Part shown: piece after piece, positions 23,438 to 34,218 of the stretch
How positions within the stretch are numbered: position 1 is the stretch's first letter
How the letters are laid out: every line of letters starts with the position of its first letter
NCBI GenBank assembly: GCA_032622095.1
Contig: CP136069.1
Coordinates: 13,002,450 to 13,066,449, forward strand
Length of the DNA stretch: 64,000 nucleotides
Reading direction: 5' to 3'
Source: Siphonodentalium dalli
Taxonomy: Eukaryota > Mollusca > Scaphopoda > Gadilida > Siphonodentaliidae
Notes under the pieces: model-generated
Told to the model about the DNA's origin: nothing
The model's database searches: none
Seen by the model: only the letters and a program-made list of their open reading frames with translations
Position numbers and translations under genes: made by a program

Positions 23438-24144
23438 TGGATTATGGAAGTCAGCCACCTTCGTTGATAACCTTTAGGCTTTATCCGTACTTGCAAGCTC
23501 CATTGAGCGTCATTTTCCGACAAACATCGCGCCTATGGGCGTATTTTGGACACACTTATATATTTTGGAAACAAGAGACTATTAGTCACTACTAGTCTAA
23601 ATGTTAATTTGGGGAGTTTAAAGGCACGGGCGGCGTTCGTTGCAGAAATATTTATATTTGTTAAAATCGCCATCAACAGAAGGAACACCAAAATTTATAC
23701 AGTTCCGCTCATATGCCAAACATAATCAGCGCGCAAATAGTATATTGTCGTCAAGACGTGCGATGATGTACGTAAACAAGATCCTGCTCGTGTTACAGAA
23801 GTTGTGCTTCTGTTTACATGACACAGCGCAATTATATTGGTTAAGCCCACAAAAATAACATAAACGCTCTTTATTATTTCCATATCAGGAAAACAGTAAC
23901 AAATAACGCTCTTTATGTTTACCATATCCGGATTTAAACACAAGCCAGGAAACGTAACGTTTTTTGCTTTTGTTTACATAAAACAAAGGGGGGAATTGAC
24001 AATAACATACTATTTGTGCCATATATCTGATTGGCATAAGAACAAAGTCTGTCTATATTTTACTATTATTTCTGTTTATGGCGGTTTTTGACGGAGGTGA
24101 ATATTTTAACAGCATACCAACCGCCATCGCCGCCCGTATCTTTA
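23438..24144. other. No gene seen; contains the paired motif, copy 2
   Basis: 23852-23911 carries ATAAACGCTCTTTATT, then CCATATCAGGAAAACAG, then AATAACGCTCTTTATG about 42 bp downstream. The rest is unassigned. Confidence 0.55.
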
Positions 24145-24400
24145 AATAGGAAATCATTATCAAAGTATCATTAGTATCAATAAAACTTCAAAGTCGGTAT
24201 GTGTACAAAAATAACAAAATAATGACATGATTTAGAATGAATGGCCCTGAACTCACGATTTTCTTTTCTGATTAATTAGTTATCAAATCACAATATTAAC
24301 ACAATATCAACACAATATTAACACAATATTTTTTTAGGAAATTTACACACACAGGATATAATTTCAAACCAAGTGTCCATTTTATATGTTTTAACTTAAG
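24145..24400. repeat. Dispersed repeat R2, copy 1
   Basis: Matches 30446-30690 at high identity (shared: GTATCATTAG, ATCAATAAAACTT, AACTCACGATTTTC, AGTTATCAAATCACAATAT). It ends at the T-run that marks the 3' end of the minus-strand element to its right. R1 and R2 occur in the same order at both places, so both are probably parts of one longer repeat. Confidence 0.85.
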
Positions 24401-24547
24401 TTTTTTTTTTTTCAGTGAGTGTTTTGGGGTGGCTGACCCCGGGATTGTCGAAAGGTCCGAAGGGCCCTTTCCTTAATCCCTCATGTTATTGCCTTTATTA
24501 GAGAAATAAGAAAAAAATGAAAAAAAGAAGCAATTTTTGGATTTTAC

Positions 24548-24874
24548 TTATTTCTTCTTTTTCTTCTTCTTGTGCCTCTTCGCCGGTGGTGGTGCGGACG
24601 AAGAGGCATCCGAGGGAGAGGTGTTGCTAACATTGTTGATGTTTCCCTGGTCAACTTCTGTGATGTATGCTGCTTGCCTTGCACGTAATATCCTAATTTC
24701 CTCAATGTCAGCTATTGCGCTGTCACGATCCGGCCCTATGTCGAGATAATCCAAGTTCTTTTCCATCATCCTGATCAGCTTACAAGTACTAGCCGCAAAC
24801 ATTCTTATAAGACTACAAGGCAGTACTTTAGTCGACGAACTAGAACTTAGGAAAACATTACTCACCAAAGACAA
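24548..24874 (-). CDS. Lys-tailed 3' ORF of element A, unrecognised
   Basis: A 108-codon minus-strand frame ending in a lysine run (KRHKKKKKKK) just before the element's 3' tail. The central part (about residues 37-75) is rich in charged and aliphatic residues and could be helical; it is followed by a Ser/Pro/Ala-rich linker. An AG just before GATGATGG near 24772 could be an acceptor, in which case translation would start at the internal MMEKNL. Element B has a different but similarly built C-terminal part (coiled coil, then KKKRKKKK). I do not recognise the family. The basic tail suggests a nuclear or nucleic-acid-binding product; that is inference. Confidence 0.35.
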   Translation of the reverse strand: MSLVSNVFLSSSSSTKVLPCSLIRMFAASTCKLIRMMEKNLDYLDIGPDRDSAIADIEEIRILRARQAAYITEVDQGNINNVSNTSPSDASSSAPPPAKRHKKKKKKK

Positions 24875-25495
24875 AACAAAAGCAGCTGGCCGGCGACGCG
24901 AAGTTGGTTCTGGTTCACCGGAATAAACCCCTCAATGGTCATGCCATCACTCCCCGAATTCAACGAACACTTCCCAATCAACATAAATAAATAGACTTAT
25001 CTCATAAAACTCATAAAACGCTAGGTCGATCAAGTTACTAACACAGTTCAATCAAAAGGAAAGTAAGTATACAAGTAGACATCACATTATCGAGTCAACC
25101 CCACCAGGAGGACATGTAATTATGAATTATGTTTCAACAGGGCTCGATGAGACGTACTGCTCATCGACAGGATATCACAGTGAAATGGCCACACCCTCTC
25201 TGCAGTAAAGCAAGCCCTCAATAAAACCCACTGGTAATACTCAGCTTAAACAACCTATTGGGCATGTACTAACCCATGTATGCAATATCCGCAATATCGA
25301 CCGTCTAACAAGACTAACATAATATTAAAACGTAGGGTATTGGGCTCCGGCCCTAGATGGCTCCTTGGGCGCTGATGAATGTCCTCGGGCGGCATAGATA
25401 CCCTTTTGGTGGCCGTATTATAAGCCATTGAGTAATTATCTCTTTCAAAATGACTAAACCTGCTAACTCTTTAATATAAAACTTACAGAATTACT

Positions 25496-25780
25496 CCGCA
25501 CACCAAATACAATGTGTACAGGCCGGCACAACAATATTGCGAGCCTGCCTTTACGCGTTGTTAGTTGTTTGCCTGTGTGGTCGCAGTATAAGCTATCAAT
25601 ATAATCTCCCTCAAACTGACTCACAACCACATATACAGAATTACCCCGCACACCAAATACAATGTGTACAGGCCGGCACAACAATATTGCGAGCCTGCTT
25701 TTACGCGTTGTTAGTTGTTTGCCTGTGTGGTCGCAGTATAAGCTATCAATATAATCTCCCTCAAACTGACTTACAACCAC
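25496..25780. repeat. 140-bp tandem duplication, two copies
   Basis: CAGAATTACTCCGCACACC at 25496 recurs as CAGAATTACCCCGCACACC at 25636. The whole block (TGTACAGGCCGGCACAAC, GCGTTGTTAGTTGTTTGCC) repeats almost exactly. It lies in the non-ORF middle of element A and has no counterpart in element B. The 111- and 85-codon frames over it are not credible as genes. Confidence 0.95.
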
Positions 25781-26322
25781 ATATACAAATTTAAACACAT
25801 GCTCTCAGCCACACCCGTACATACACGTAGACACAATACTAGCAACAACCTTCAGAGACATATCACCAACAGTCTGACCTCAGCTGCGTCCTCATCTGGG
25901 CAATAACACAACCAGGTCGACGGGCTCTGAGACTCACACAGGAGTGTAAGGCGGGCATTGCACCACCGAGAGTTGGGGAGCCCCGACCGACCTTAAGTCA
26001 ACCGGCCGGCATTGCACACCCTTCCTAGAGTTGAGCCCGTAGTATAAGCCCTGAATCCAACAGACTAAGGCAACGGAGTTCATGCATGCACTAACATGGA
26101 CACTAGTTCACAACAAACCACTAATAAAAAGATATCAACTAAGTTAAACAAACAGAACTCGTATTACAATTAAGGTAAGTCTTCTCGCTGGTCCGCTTTT
26201 GGAATGGGGGGGGGCTTTGCTTCCTGCTAGGGTGGCATGTAACCCACACTCCACAAGCAAGCATCAAATGACTAGAAAACACTCACAACCAAACTCAACA
26301 AACGCTCTTCAGCGGCACTATA

Positions 26323-27063
26323 TCACTCAACCGTGGGTTGTAGGAGAGGGCTTACAGCCCTTTCAAATATTCCCGGGGGGATCTTCCCAAACCCAAACTC
26401 CAAACTCTCTATCCTGATCAGCTCATCGGTGTAAATCGGTGGTGTACCCTCGGTGGGAGAAGCCGGCCTTTCCAGGTACTCCGGCGTCGGAGGGGCGTCG
26501 GTGTTCGATTCATCCCCTGGATGGAACTGGTCAGGTGGTAATTCCAGTTCCACAGCGAAGTTGGCGGCAGGAACGTCCCTGGTGGAATCCGCGTCCCTGT
26601 TTCCGCCTGCTTCAGTGACGACAGCAGGGACCTCCGGCAGATCAACGGAGTCCCTGCTAGCTCGTCTAATGTCACCTGCCTCCATGCTGGCCGAGTCGTC
26701 TGGGCGTCTCTCAGACAACTCCGGCCTGCCGGTTGTGACACTGGATGGCTGAACCACACGGGGAGGGGTGACCGGCAGATCAACAGTCACCCTCTTCTTT
26801 TTCTTCCATTTCGCCCGTCTGGCGGCGTCCCTTCTCCTTCGAGCTGGTGTCTTTCTCTTTGGAGGTTCCTTCTTCATGTTCATGTTACGGCTGGTCTTGG
26901 CAATCCTGCTCCGGGTAGAAGATCTCTGGATACCAGCATCCTCCGTCCGGAATTCAACGCAAAGAACCAAATAGCCCCTGTTAGATTGGAGATTCCAACT
27001 AACAGCGTCCACTATTTGAGATCTTTGCATTGCAGCCAACGCGGCGTCAGGGATTAGCTCCAT
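26323..27063 (-). CDS. ORF1 of element A, unrecognised 246-residue protein
   Basis: An intact minus-strand ORF starting MELIPDAALAAMQRSQIVDA. Residues 1-45 look folded (aliphatic, with WNLQSNRGYLVLCVEFRTED). About 65-95 is a strongly basic stretch (KRKTPARRRRDAARR, KWKKKKR) that could be a nuclear-localisation or nucleic-acid-binding segment. The rest is Pro/Glu/Asp/Ser-rich and probably disordered. Element B encodes the same order of segments with many substitutions but the same folded N-terminus, which suggests this part was under constraint. No catalytic motif is visible. It may be ORF1 of a retroelement or a domesticated or duplicated gene. I do not recognise the family. The ATG at 27063 is matched by MDLIPDAVLAAVQ in element B, which supports the start. 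Confidence 0.55.
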   Translation of the reverse strand: MELIPDAALAAMQRSQIVDAVSWNLQSNRGYLVLCVEFRTEDAGIQRSSTRSRIAKTSRNMNMKKEPPKRKTPARRRRDAARRAKWKKKKRVTVDLPVTPPRVVQPSSVTTGRPELSERRPDDSASMEAGDIRRASRDSVDLPEVPAVVTEAGGNRDADSTRDVPAANFAVELELPPDQFHPGDESNTDAPPTPEYLERPASPTEGTPPIYTDELIRIESLEFGFGKIPPGIFERAVSPLLQPTVE

Positions 27064-27250
27064 TGTCCGTCGTCCTAAGTCTAATCCAAAACCGTCTCAC
27101 TCGCCGGCATCAGCACGAGGGCGGTTGCTCCCAATTAAGGTTACAGACCACACGACTCACTCGTGCCGACGCTCTGTCAAAGGAGGAACTAATACAGTCA
27201 AGCAATTCTGACTGCCTCGCTCCACTCCCTGCCAAAAAGTGTCAGCTGTA

Positions 27251-28366
27251 GAGTGAGTGGTTTGGGTGGCTAGCCCGGGATTCTCGAAAGGGCCGAGAGG
27301 CACCTCTCCTTAATCCCTCATTTTTTGCCTTTATTATAAACACACACACACAAAAAAAACATTTTTTTTTTCAATTATTTCTTCTTCTTTCTCTTTTTTT
27401 TGGAGTTAGGCTTCTCCGCTGAAGATGGTGAGGATTCATGTTGTTGTCGTTGTTGTCGCATTTGTTGTATGACCGCTTCAGTTCTTTGGTCTTGTTCTAA
27501 TCTGTACTGTTTAGATTCTTGTAGCATTTGTTGTGATTCCGCGACGGCTCTTTCAGATCTCATTATCATTTCTTGATGTTCTTTTAGTTGTTCTTTTAAC
27601 CAATCCTCAGCAGGAGCAGGGGTGTTGTTTCCTGCTCCTTTTCTGTGTTCGTGGTGGAGATGGAGGACACCGGGATGTGATGGTACTCCGGTGTCCTAGG
27701 TGGAAGGCTAGCCAACTCCACGTCGAAGCTGGCGGCAGGAACAGCAGGGGTGGTGTCCTGCTCCCTTTCTCCACAAGCCTCGACGACGACAGCAGGGACC
27801 TCCGGCAGATCAACGGAGTCCCTGCTAGCTGGTTCGTTGTCGCCTGTCTCCATGCAGGTCTGGTCGTCAGGGCGTCTCTCAGACAACTCCGACCTACCGA
27901 CTGTGACGCTGGATGGCTGAACCACACGGGGAGGGGCGACCGGCAGATCAACGGTCACCCCTTCTTCTTCCATTTCGCTTCCCTTCGTCTCCTTGATGGC
28001 GTCTTCTTCTTCCCACTCAGATAACAGGAGGCAGTCTTGGAGTTGGTGTCCCGGGCTTGCGATCTCTGGGTGCCAGCATCTTCAGTCCGGAACTCCAGGC
28101 AAAGGGTCAGGTAGCCCCTGCTAGACTGGAGACTCCAGTTAGCAATGTCCACTACCGAACACCTTTGCACTGCGGCCAACACGGCGTCTGGGATTAAATC
28201 CATAAGCCTAATCCAAAACCGTCTCACTGGCGTTAAGCACGGGGGCAGCTGCACCCGGAGGCGCGGCCAAACGACTCACCCGTGCTCAACGCTCTGACAA
28301 AGAGGAACTAATGAGGTCGAAGCAATCACGACCTGTTCGCTCCACTCTCGGCCAGAGTTGTCAGCT
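27251..28366 (-). mobile_element. Gene-like element B, diverged relative of A
   Basis: Same build as element A: 5' ACAGCTGACA (about 28357-28366), ORF1-like coding region, AATAAA near 27330 and the same 3' tail (GATTAAGGAGAGG to CCACTCACT). It ends where A begins, without a long A-run. Its coding part is continuous from ORF1 into a Gln-rich coiled coil, without the extra 1.4 kb seen in A. The word TGTCAGCTGTGTTAC with CTCCCTT downstream (28357-28400) recurs at 31169-31210, so the outer junction lies in a repeated context. Confidence 0.55.
27375..28254 (-). pseudogene. Frameshifted ORF of element B
   Basis: The counterpart of element A's ORF1, broken at least twice. The N-terminal frame (28254-27955) stops after the basic segment (KTPSRRRREAKWKKKG). 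The middle continues in another frame from 27973 (VTVDLPVAPPRVVQ, the same motif as in A) to a stop at 27596. The last part (from about 27620 to 27375) is in a third frame and encodes a Gln/Glu-rich probable coiled coil (MIMRSERAVAESQQM...) ending KKKRKKKK. A short intron could rescue the second break, but the first coincides with an indel relative to A in a CTT-rich run. I read this as a degenerate copy. Confidence 0.55.
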
Positions 28367-28470
28367 GTGTTACGTTTTGGTCAGTGGTGTTACTCCCTTA
28401 GGTTAGTCGGAGCCAATCAGAAGAGATCTAGCAATGCGTGGATTTGTGATTGGCTCTTTAACGCTCTTCT
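28367..28470. repeat. Junction sequence shared with 31.17 kb
   Basis: Begins within a 45-bp stretch (from 28357) that matches 31168-31212, including GTGTTACTCCCTT. The rest is unassigned. Confidence 0.55.
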
Positions 28471-28638
28471 TTAACCCTTTCAGTGCCAAGTCCGATTTTT
28501 GTATCAACCCATATACCCTGTTCCAATGCATTCTGTGGTCGACTCGCATATATAAGAGAATGCATTGGCCTAACAATTTTTCATCATTTGTTATTATTTT
28601 TTACAATTTTTTACAATATTAATTTTTTCTTATATTCT
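28471..28638. mobile_element. Truncated TTAA MITE (family S end with P-type palindrome)
   Basis: Left end TTAACCCTTTCAGTGCCAAG (28471) as in family S. It is followed by an abbreviated copy of the P-family palindrome (about 28521-28570) and the AT-rich spacer. The right end is missing; another MITE starts where it should continue. Confidence 0.7.
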
Positions 28639-28888
28639 TTAACTCTTTCAGTGCCAGACTTATTTTCTAGGTTTAGTGCTAGGGAATCTTACGTTTTTCA
28701 TGGGCACCAAAATTATTACTATGAATACTTGGTGATAGTTTTGAGTTATATATAACATGCACCAAAGGTTTTATCCAGTTAGTTTTTAAATTCGCTATAG
28801 CATGCTTAAGCATACCCAAAACAACTTCAACGATTTTTGTTTAGTGCCTAGGGCCGATGAGATCGGCCCGTGGCACTGAAAGAGTTAA
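28639..28888. mobile_element. TTAA-flanked MITE nested beside the truncated one
   Basis: A 242-bp element (28643-28884) between TTAA at 28639-28642 and 28885-28888. The ends are CTCTTTCAGTGCC and GGCACTGAAAGAG. It is close to family S in its tips but differs inside. Non-coding. Confidence 0.82.
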
Positions 28889-30099
28889 AGATCTGCGTTA
28901 TTTCGTCAACATGCTCCTACCAAACGTAGAGAAAATGTTTGACCAGTATCTACTCATTTTTAAAAACACTTCTTCAAATATCTCTGTTATTTCGTACAAT
29001 AATCCTAGTCTCAAGCCTAACCTCGCGTGCCACGTGTTATTGCGATTGAATATCAATCGCTATCTAATCGTGAACCCTGATTAAGTATTTTTCGCTATCT
29101 AATCGTGTGCGTATTGGTTGACGTATTACATGCGCATGCAGCTTTCGTACGCATACCTGTTCTAGATATAGCGTGGGTTGCGCGTGGGATCTGCCGTACT
29201 CAGCAATGATCATTGATTAAATAGCTGCTGGTGGGTGGATTATGATGTTGTGTTATGGTCATTTAGTAAAGATGTGTGATCTAAAATGTTTTGGCGAGGT
29301 GAGTCACGTGACCATAAAGAATCATAATCACACTCCCTCTACATTAATACAATTAGCGCCCGTACGAATCATAACGAATCGGTTTACACGAACATTTCCG
29401 AGGTTTACCAAGCAATAACTGCATCCCCCACTGCATAAAAAGCGACGAACCACCTATGTCACCTCAATCCGAGCATGCTCATATGGGTCGTGGTGAATAT
29501 ATAGATTGGCTTGGGGACAGGGTCCGCGCTGGACCGAAATTTACTTTTGCCAAATAATTTGCCAAATGAAAATATTTTTTGCCAAATTCTATTAGAATTT
29601 GCAAATGTTATCCCTGATAGTATCATTTTCTGCAACTTTGATTGAGTTATATATCTCGACACTCGCGGATTGAACGACGTTTGATATCGATAGGAAAGCA
29701 GTTAGTTAATAATTATACTCGCATATCTATTGTGTTTTATCATACAACAATAAACCAATCACCGAGAAATAAAATAGTAGAAGAGTTTCTTCGTCAGAAG
29801 GGAACACCACAAGAGGATTAGCTATGTAAACACCACCACCACACTAAATACTGGTAATCCATCCACCCATCGATAATAATGTTACCAGATTAACTGCATT
29901 TTAATGGAGGTGTTAATTTTTCCGAAACCATTAAAACATCACTAATATAATTCTATTGTAATAGTTTCCTAAAATTAATGGTATTGATTGACCGATATTT
30001 TTCGACTTTATTGAGGAATTAAAGTGACTTGCCAAAACTTTTGCCAAATGAAAATATTTTTTGCCCAATATAAATTATTTTTGCCATTGGCAAATTTGG
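28889..30099. other. No gene seen; small dispersed repeats
   Basis: 29171-29232 (GCGTGGGATCTGCCGTAC) recurs at 32549-32613. ATTTTTTGCCAAAT-type words recur at 29524-29600 and 30032-30100. Otherwise unassigned. Confidence 0.5.
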
Positions 30100-30424
30100 C
30101 AAGTGGCAGCACGAACCCTGCTTGGTGCCACCCTACAACACCCTTTATTTGACCTAAATCGGTCAAGGTGGTCAAGGGACCGAGAAATGACATGTGTGCC
30201 CTTTTTAAACCACTCTGGACGCCGGTCATTTTAGATCGGGTGGGCGAGGGGGTGAATACATTGGATTGGTGGCCACCCTGCAACACTCTTTGTTTGACCT
30301 AAATCGGTCAAGGGGCCTAGAAATGACATGGGTGCCATATATCAACACATGGATCGCGTGGGGTGTTGGAGGAGGCCATATGTGTAAACCTAGAAAACTC
30401 GTTGCTTGACCTAAGTATAACAAT
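30100..30424. repeat. Dispersed repeat R1, copy 2 (one and a half units)
   Basis: Two related stretches, about 30120-30230 and 30266-30424. Both carry CCACCCT(A/G)CAACA, TTTGACCTAAATCGGTCA and GAAATGACATG. The second aligns to 23252-23437. Confidence 0.8.
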
Positions 30425-30445
30425 ATTGATAATTATTGAGTTTAA

Positions 30446-30690
30446 TTAGGATATCATTATGAATGTATCATTAGAATCAATAAAACTTACAAGACAATAT
30501 ATGTGTACAAAAATAACAAGATAATGACAGGATTTAGACTGAAAGGCCATGAACTCACGATTTTCATTTCTGATCAATTAGTTATCAAATCACAATATCA
30601 ACACAATATTTTAATTAGGAAATTTACACTCACACAAATATAATTTCAACACAAAGTGTCCCTTTTATAGGGTTTAACTTAAGTTTAAAC
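30446..30690. repeat. Dispersed repeat R2, copy 2
   Basis: Aligns to 24145-24400. At the point where copy 1 meets the T-run and element A, this copy runs on as TTAAGTTTAAACTAAATC, so it may show the sequence without element A. Confidence 0.85.
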
Positions 30691-30800
30691 TAAATCTTCT
30701 GATCAAGTAGTCTCAGAAGAACATATTAATATATAAAATTGACATAATGACATAAACAATAGTATATGTACAGCATTGTAATCAATCAGCTGCAACTGAA

Positions 30801-30940
30801 TCACTCACTCTCTCTCTCACTCACCCACTCCCTCTCTCACTCACTCTCTCACTCTCACTCACTCTCTCACTCACTCACTCACTCACTCTCTCTCTCTCTC
30901 TCATAACATCATCATTACTATTATTATTATTATTATTATA
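30801..30940. repeat. (CTCA)n/(CT)n and (TTA)n microsatellite
   Basis: A run of CTCA and CT repeats (30801-30902) followed by ATTATT repeats to about 30940. Confidence 0.97.
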
Positions 30941-33823
30941 TTTCCATTCCTTCCCGTCTGACCCCCCCCCTCTACACTTAATGAAGAGTGGGCGCGAAAA
31001 AAAGAGAGCAAACTTAACAAACGCCATTGGGCTTGTTGTTTAATCCCTTTTCCAATCCAACAATCAATTATCCTATTCTGTTTTTATTGTCAACACTTTG
31101 TCATATGTATATATGTTATTATGATTGGAATAAAATATGTTTACACTAATATATAAGATGTAAAATTGTCAGCTGTGTTACATTTTGGTCACTTGTGTTA
31201 CTCCCTTGGGTATCACCACTGACTGAGTAACATCACTGACTTCTTGAATGTTTTCTGAACTATCCCCTTGGTAATAAATATGAATGATTTTCTAACTATT
31301 CTATATTTAACAAAACAACATTGTTTGTTAATAAAATGTAATATTTCAGACATAAAATGTATACACATGGCTACTTGGGTATGAACACCACTGACATGTG
31401 AACTTCAATAAAATTAAAACTCAGATTTTGTTGTTATTTTTGGCACATGTACGGGAAGTTTTTCAATGACATCTTCTACTCTTCTTTCAAAGCATTATGG
31501 GATAGAATGATCGAATGAGAGTCACTCAATTCTGACCATGTCTTGAATAGGGTGGTGTCCCTTGTTATTCCATGTAACATCACTGATTATTTAATAGATA
31601 CCAACTATCTAATCAGCAACATATTGGGAAATTGCATCTTTTGGAGTATTTACAGTGCTATTTATGAAGCAATTGTAAGGTGCTAGTTTAATATGAATAA
31701 CTGACGTCGTATTCAAGCTAGAACTTTGGAGTACAGTTAAATTTGAATTATAAGTCTTGCACAGGTAACACCACTGCCATATTAGAGATTTGATTGATTT
31801 TTATTCTGACTAATCACGTGAGTCGTGACCACAACTTATTAACTTTACATATTATGTCTGGGCATGGTCAAACTATATCAGATCACATTTGGTGTAGTGA
31901 CTATGCCTCTTATTGGTAACGAGCACTGATTTACATATGCCATACATACTTAATAGAAGCACCCATATGGTTACAAGCAACTAATTATATAGAGTTACGC
32001 TTCTTGAATTTGTGTAGGGAAACTCGAGTCAGCATTAACAAAAATCTGGCTGCTGATTGGTTGATTATCATTGAGGGAAATATCCCTAAGCGGGAACATA
32101 AAATCATAGCCTACGTAAATATGGCGATCATGTATGTTTGGATGTCCAGGAAGAGTCTGGTGGTATCCCGATGTTATGGAAGGGATCTGGGTATTTTTAT
32201 GCTGCTGATTTTTGTGCAGTAAATGGTAGTTGTGGAAATGCAAGATTATCGTTTGAAAACAATACCGAAAAGGGCGCGTTTGACGTCACAGACTGGTGCA
32301 GCGGGTGACGTTCTAAGGGAAAATTGATCACTTGAAGTTCAAATAGGCTTAACCCATAGCCGGCGGGACTTCTAGTTAACACTGTCGCCTATGGGAAATA
32401 ATTAGGTGTTTGTAACCATGTGCGTGGAATTTGCGGTTAGCTCACTGGTTGGCTGACATTGCCTTATAATATGTTTTCAAAGTAGTGGTATTCTCTGCAT
32501 GATATTTGTTCGAGACTAACTTTCTAGATACTGTGGGTTCATACATACTGCGTGGGATCTGCCGTACTTAGCAGTGGACCGCCAATTATCATTGGTTAAC
32601 TTACTGCTGCATGGTGGCTACAAGAGTGAAAGACAAATTCTGTCACAACGCCGCGTGTATATTTGTCGGAACACGACAGTGAGATTGGTATGCCCCGTCA
32701 TCGATACCATGAGTATCGGCATCAAGTCATAAAATTATCGGTTCCACTGTTATGATTACGAGGTAAAATAGATTCCATGTTGAGTTAACATTCGAACAGC
32801 GACATATATAGGAATTTCAACGACAAACCGGAAATAGCATTTATGACAGGCCAAGTATTACCATCGTAGCCAGTGTGTGGGAATTTTACTTCTATATAAT
32901 CTGATAATCCGGTAAATTATTTTTGCATGACATGATAACGGAATTTCAACAAGCCAGAATGCATGGAATTATCCCGATCCTCACATCTTCGGGTGATCAA
33001 TAAATTAACGATATTTGAATGTGACCAATATATACTGGTATGTTGCTGGGGTTGTCCTTCGTGGTTCTCGTTTAGGACGTCATTATACCAAGTATATCGC
33101 GGTGAATGATATATCATTTTGAAGACAGATTAATCGCGGACATGTCAGATGATTAATCACATTCAGGGGTTCACGCGTATGCCCGGGCTAAAAACGATAC
33201 GGGACTCGGTCCAAAAACAGCATCAACCCAACCGATATCCCAAGCTGTCTAACAAGGGAAATGTGATCTGATTTATATATATGGGAAAGTTTGCCAATTG
33301 CTTTCCGGGGTTCGTACAATGGAGTAAATTCCTCAAAAATAATAATTTCTGGCATGGAACACAAGAAGTAACGATTCGCCACACAGTGTGTGGTAGTTTC
33401 ATACGGAATGGTGACTAATTATTTAATGTAGAAACTGAAGTGCACACCCTTGTGGTATAAATATTAGTTACATTTCCGGAATTGTCAACACTCTCCGTGA
33501 TAATGAACAATAGCCGTTTGTCGTAATGCTTATAATACTGAAAATAAACACACATCTCTTCAATAGATTAGCACCCCATCTCATAATATTGAAGAGACGG
33601 TATATCGTACATTTTATGTAAGACTAATTTCTATGCTGCTACCAAACCGGTTTCTTGGTAAAAAAAAATTCCAAACTCCTTTAGTCGGCCATTTATATAT
33701 GGAATATGCTACCACACAATGCACAATATTAGTGTTCAGTATGTTGTTGTTTGAATATATCTTAAACCCCTGTCACACTCAGGCCGGCGCTTGCATTGCG
33801 CTGAAAAGGTACCAAAATATGAG
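30941..33823. other. No gene recognised in 2.9 kb
   Basis: It contains the 31168-31212 copy of the element-B junction sequence and the 32549-32613 copy of the GCGTGGGATCTGCCGTAC repeat. Short frames at 32.0-32.4 kb on both strands lack support. Confidence 0.45.
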
Positions 33824-34218
33824 TAATTGATCACGAATCGCTCTGTGTTATGTTAACACGCACCTTAAAAAACGCTGCGATTAATCGCACGTGCGTGTGC
33901 AATGAGAATAGACCCTAACCACCGGACCACGGAGCTCCACTACACAAAGTATGCTCCTATTGCGTTCCTACTTTATCAAATCTCACGCTCTCGCTGTGCT
34001 TTATCTAGTCCTTGGTGCGCTCAAGTCGCTGTTATGTGTTGCTAGTACGTTCTCAATAAGTTTGCAAAACGTTCTCTGTGCGGGCGCGGAGAGTATAAAT
34101 AGCGTCTCTTGCGTTCTCCAGTCTAAGGGTATATTCTCATTGCACACGCGCGTGGGATTAATCGCAGCGTTTTTTAAGGTGCGTGTTAACATAACGCAGA
34201 GCGATTCGTGATCAATTA
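33824..34218. mobile_element. Tc1/mariner-like MITE (TA-flanked)
   Basis: A 391-bp element (33826-34216) between TA dinucleotides, with inverted ends of about 95 bp beginning ATTGATCACGAATCGCTCTG. The arms share AAAAAACGCTGCGATTAATC and GCAATGAGAATA. TA duplication fits the Tc1/mariner group. Chance frames cross it but there is no transposase. Confidence 0.78.

Larger units (their letters stand above)
24401..27250 (-). mobile_element. Poly(A)-ended gene-like element A
   Basis: Read on the minus strand, it starts near ACAGCTGACA (about 27250), carries a 246-codon ORF and then further sequence. It ends with AATAAA (about 24496), a conserved roughly 95-bp tail (ATTAAGGAAAGGG to CACTCACTG) and an A-run of about 12. 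The same 5' word, ORF and 3' tail recur in element B immediately upstream, so this is a multicopy unit. The A-tail and placement beside repeat R2 suggest reverse transcription. There is no reverse transcriptase, so it is either non-autonomous or a duplicated gene family. Confidence 0.55.

Noticed and set aside
30801-30940. CT-rich run as a promoter or GAGA-type element
   Set aside because: It is a plain microsatellite with no adjacent gene start.
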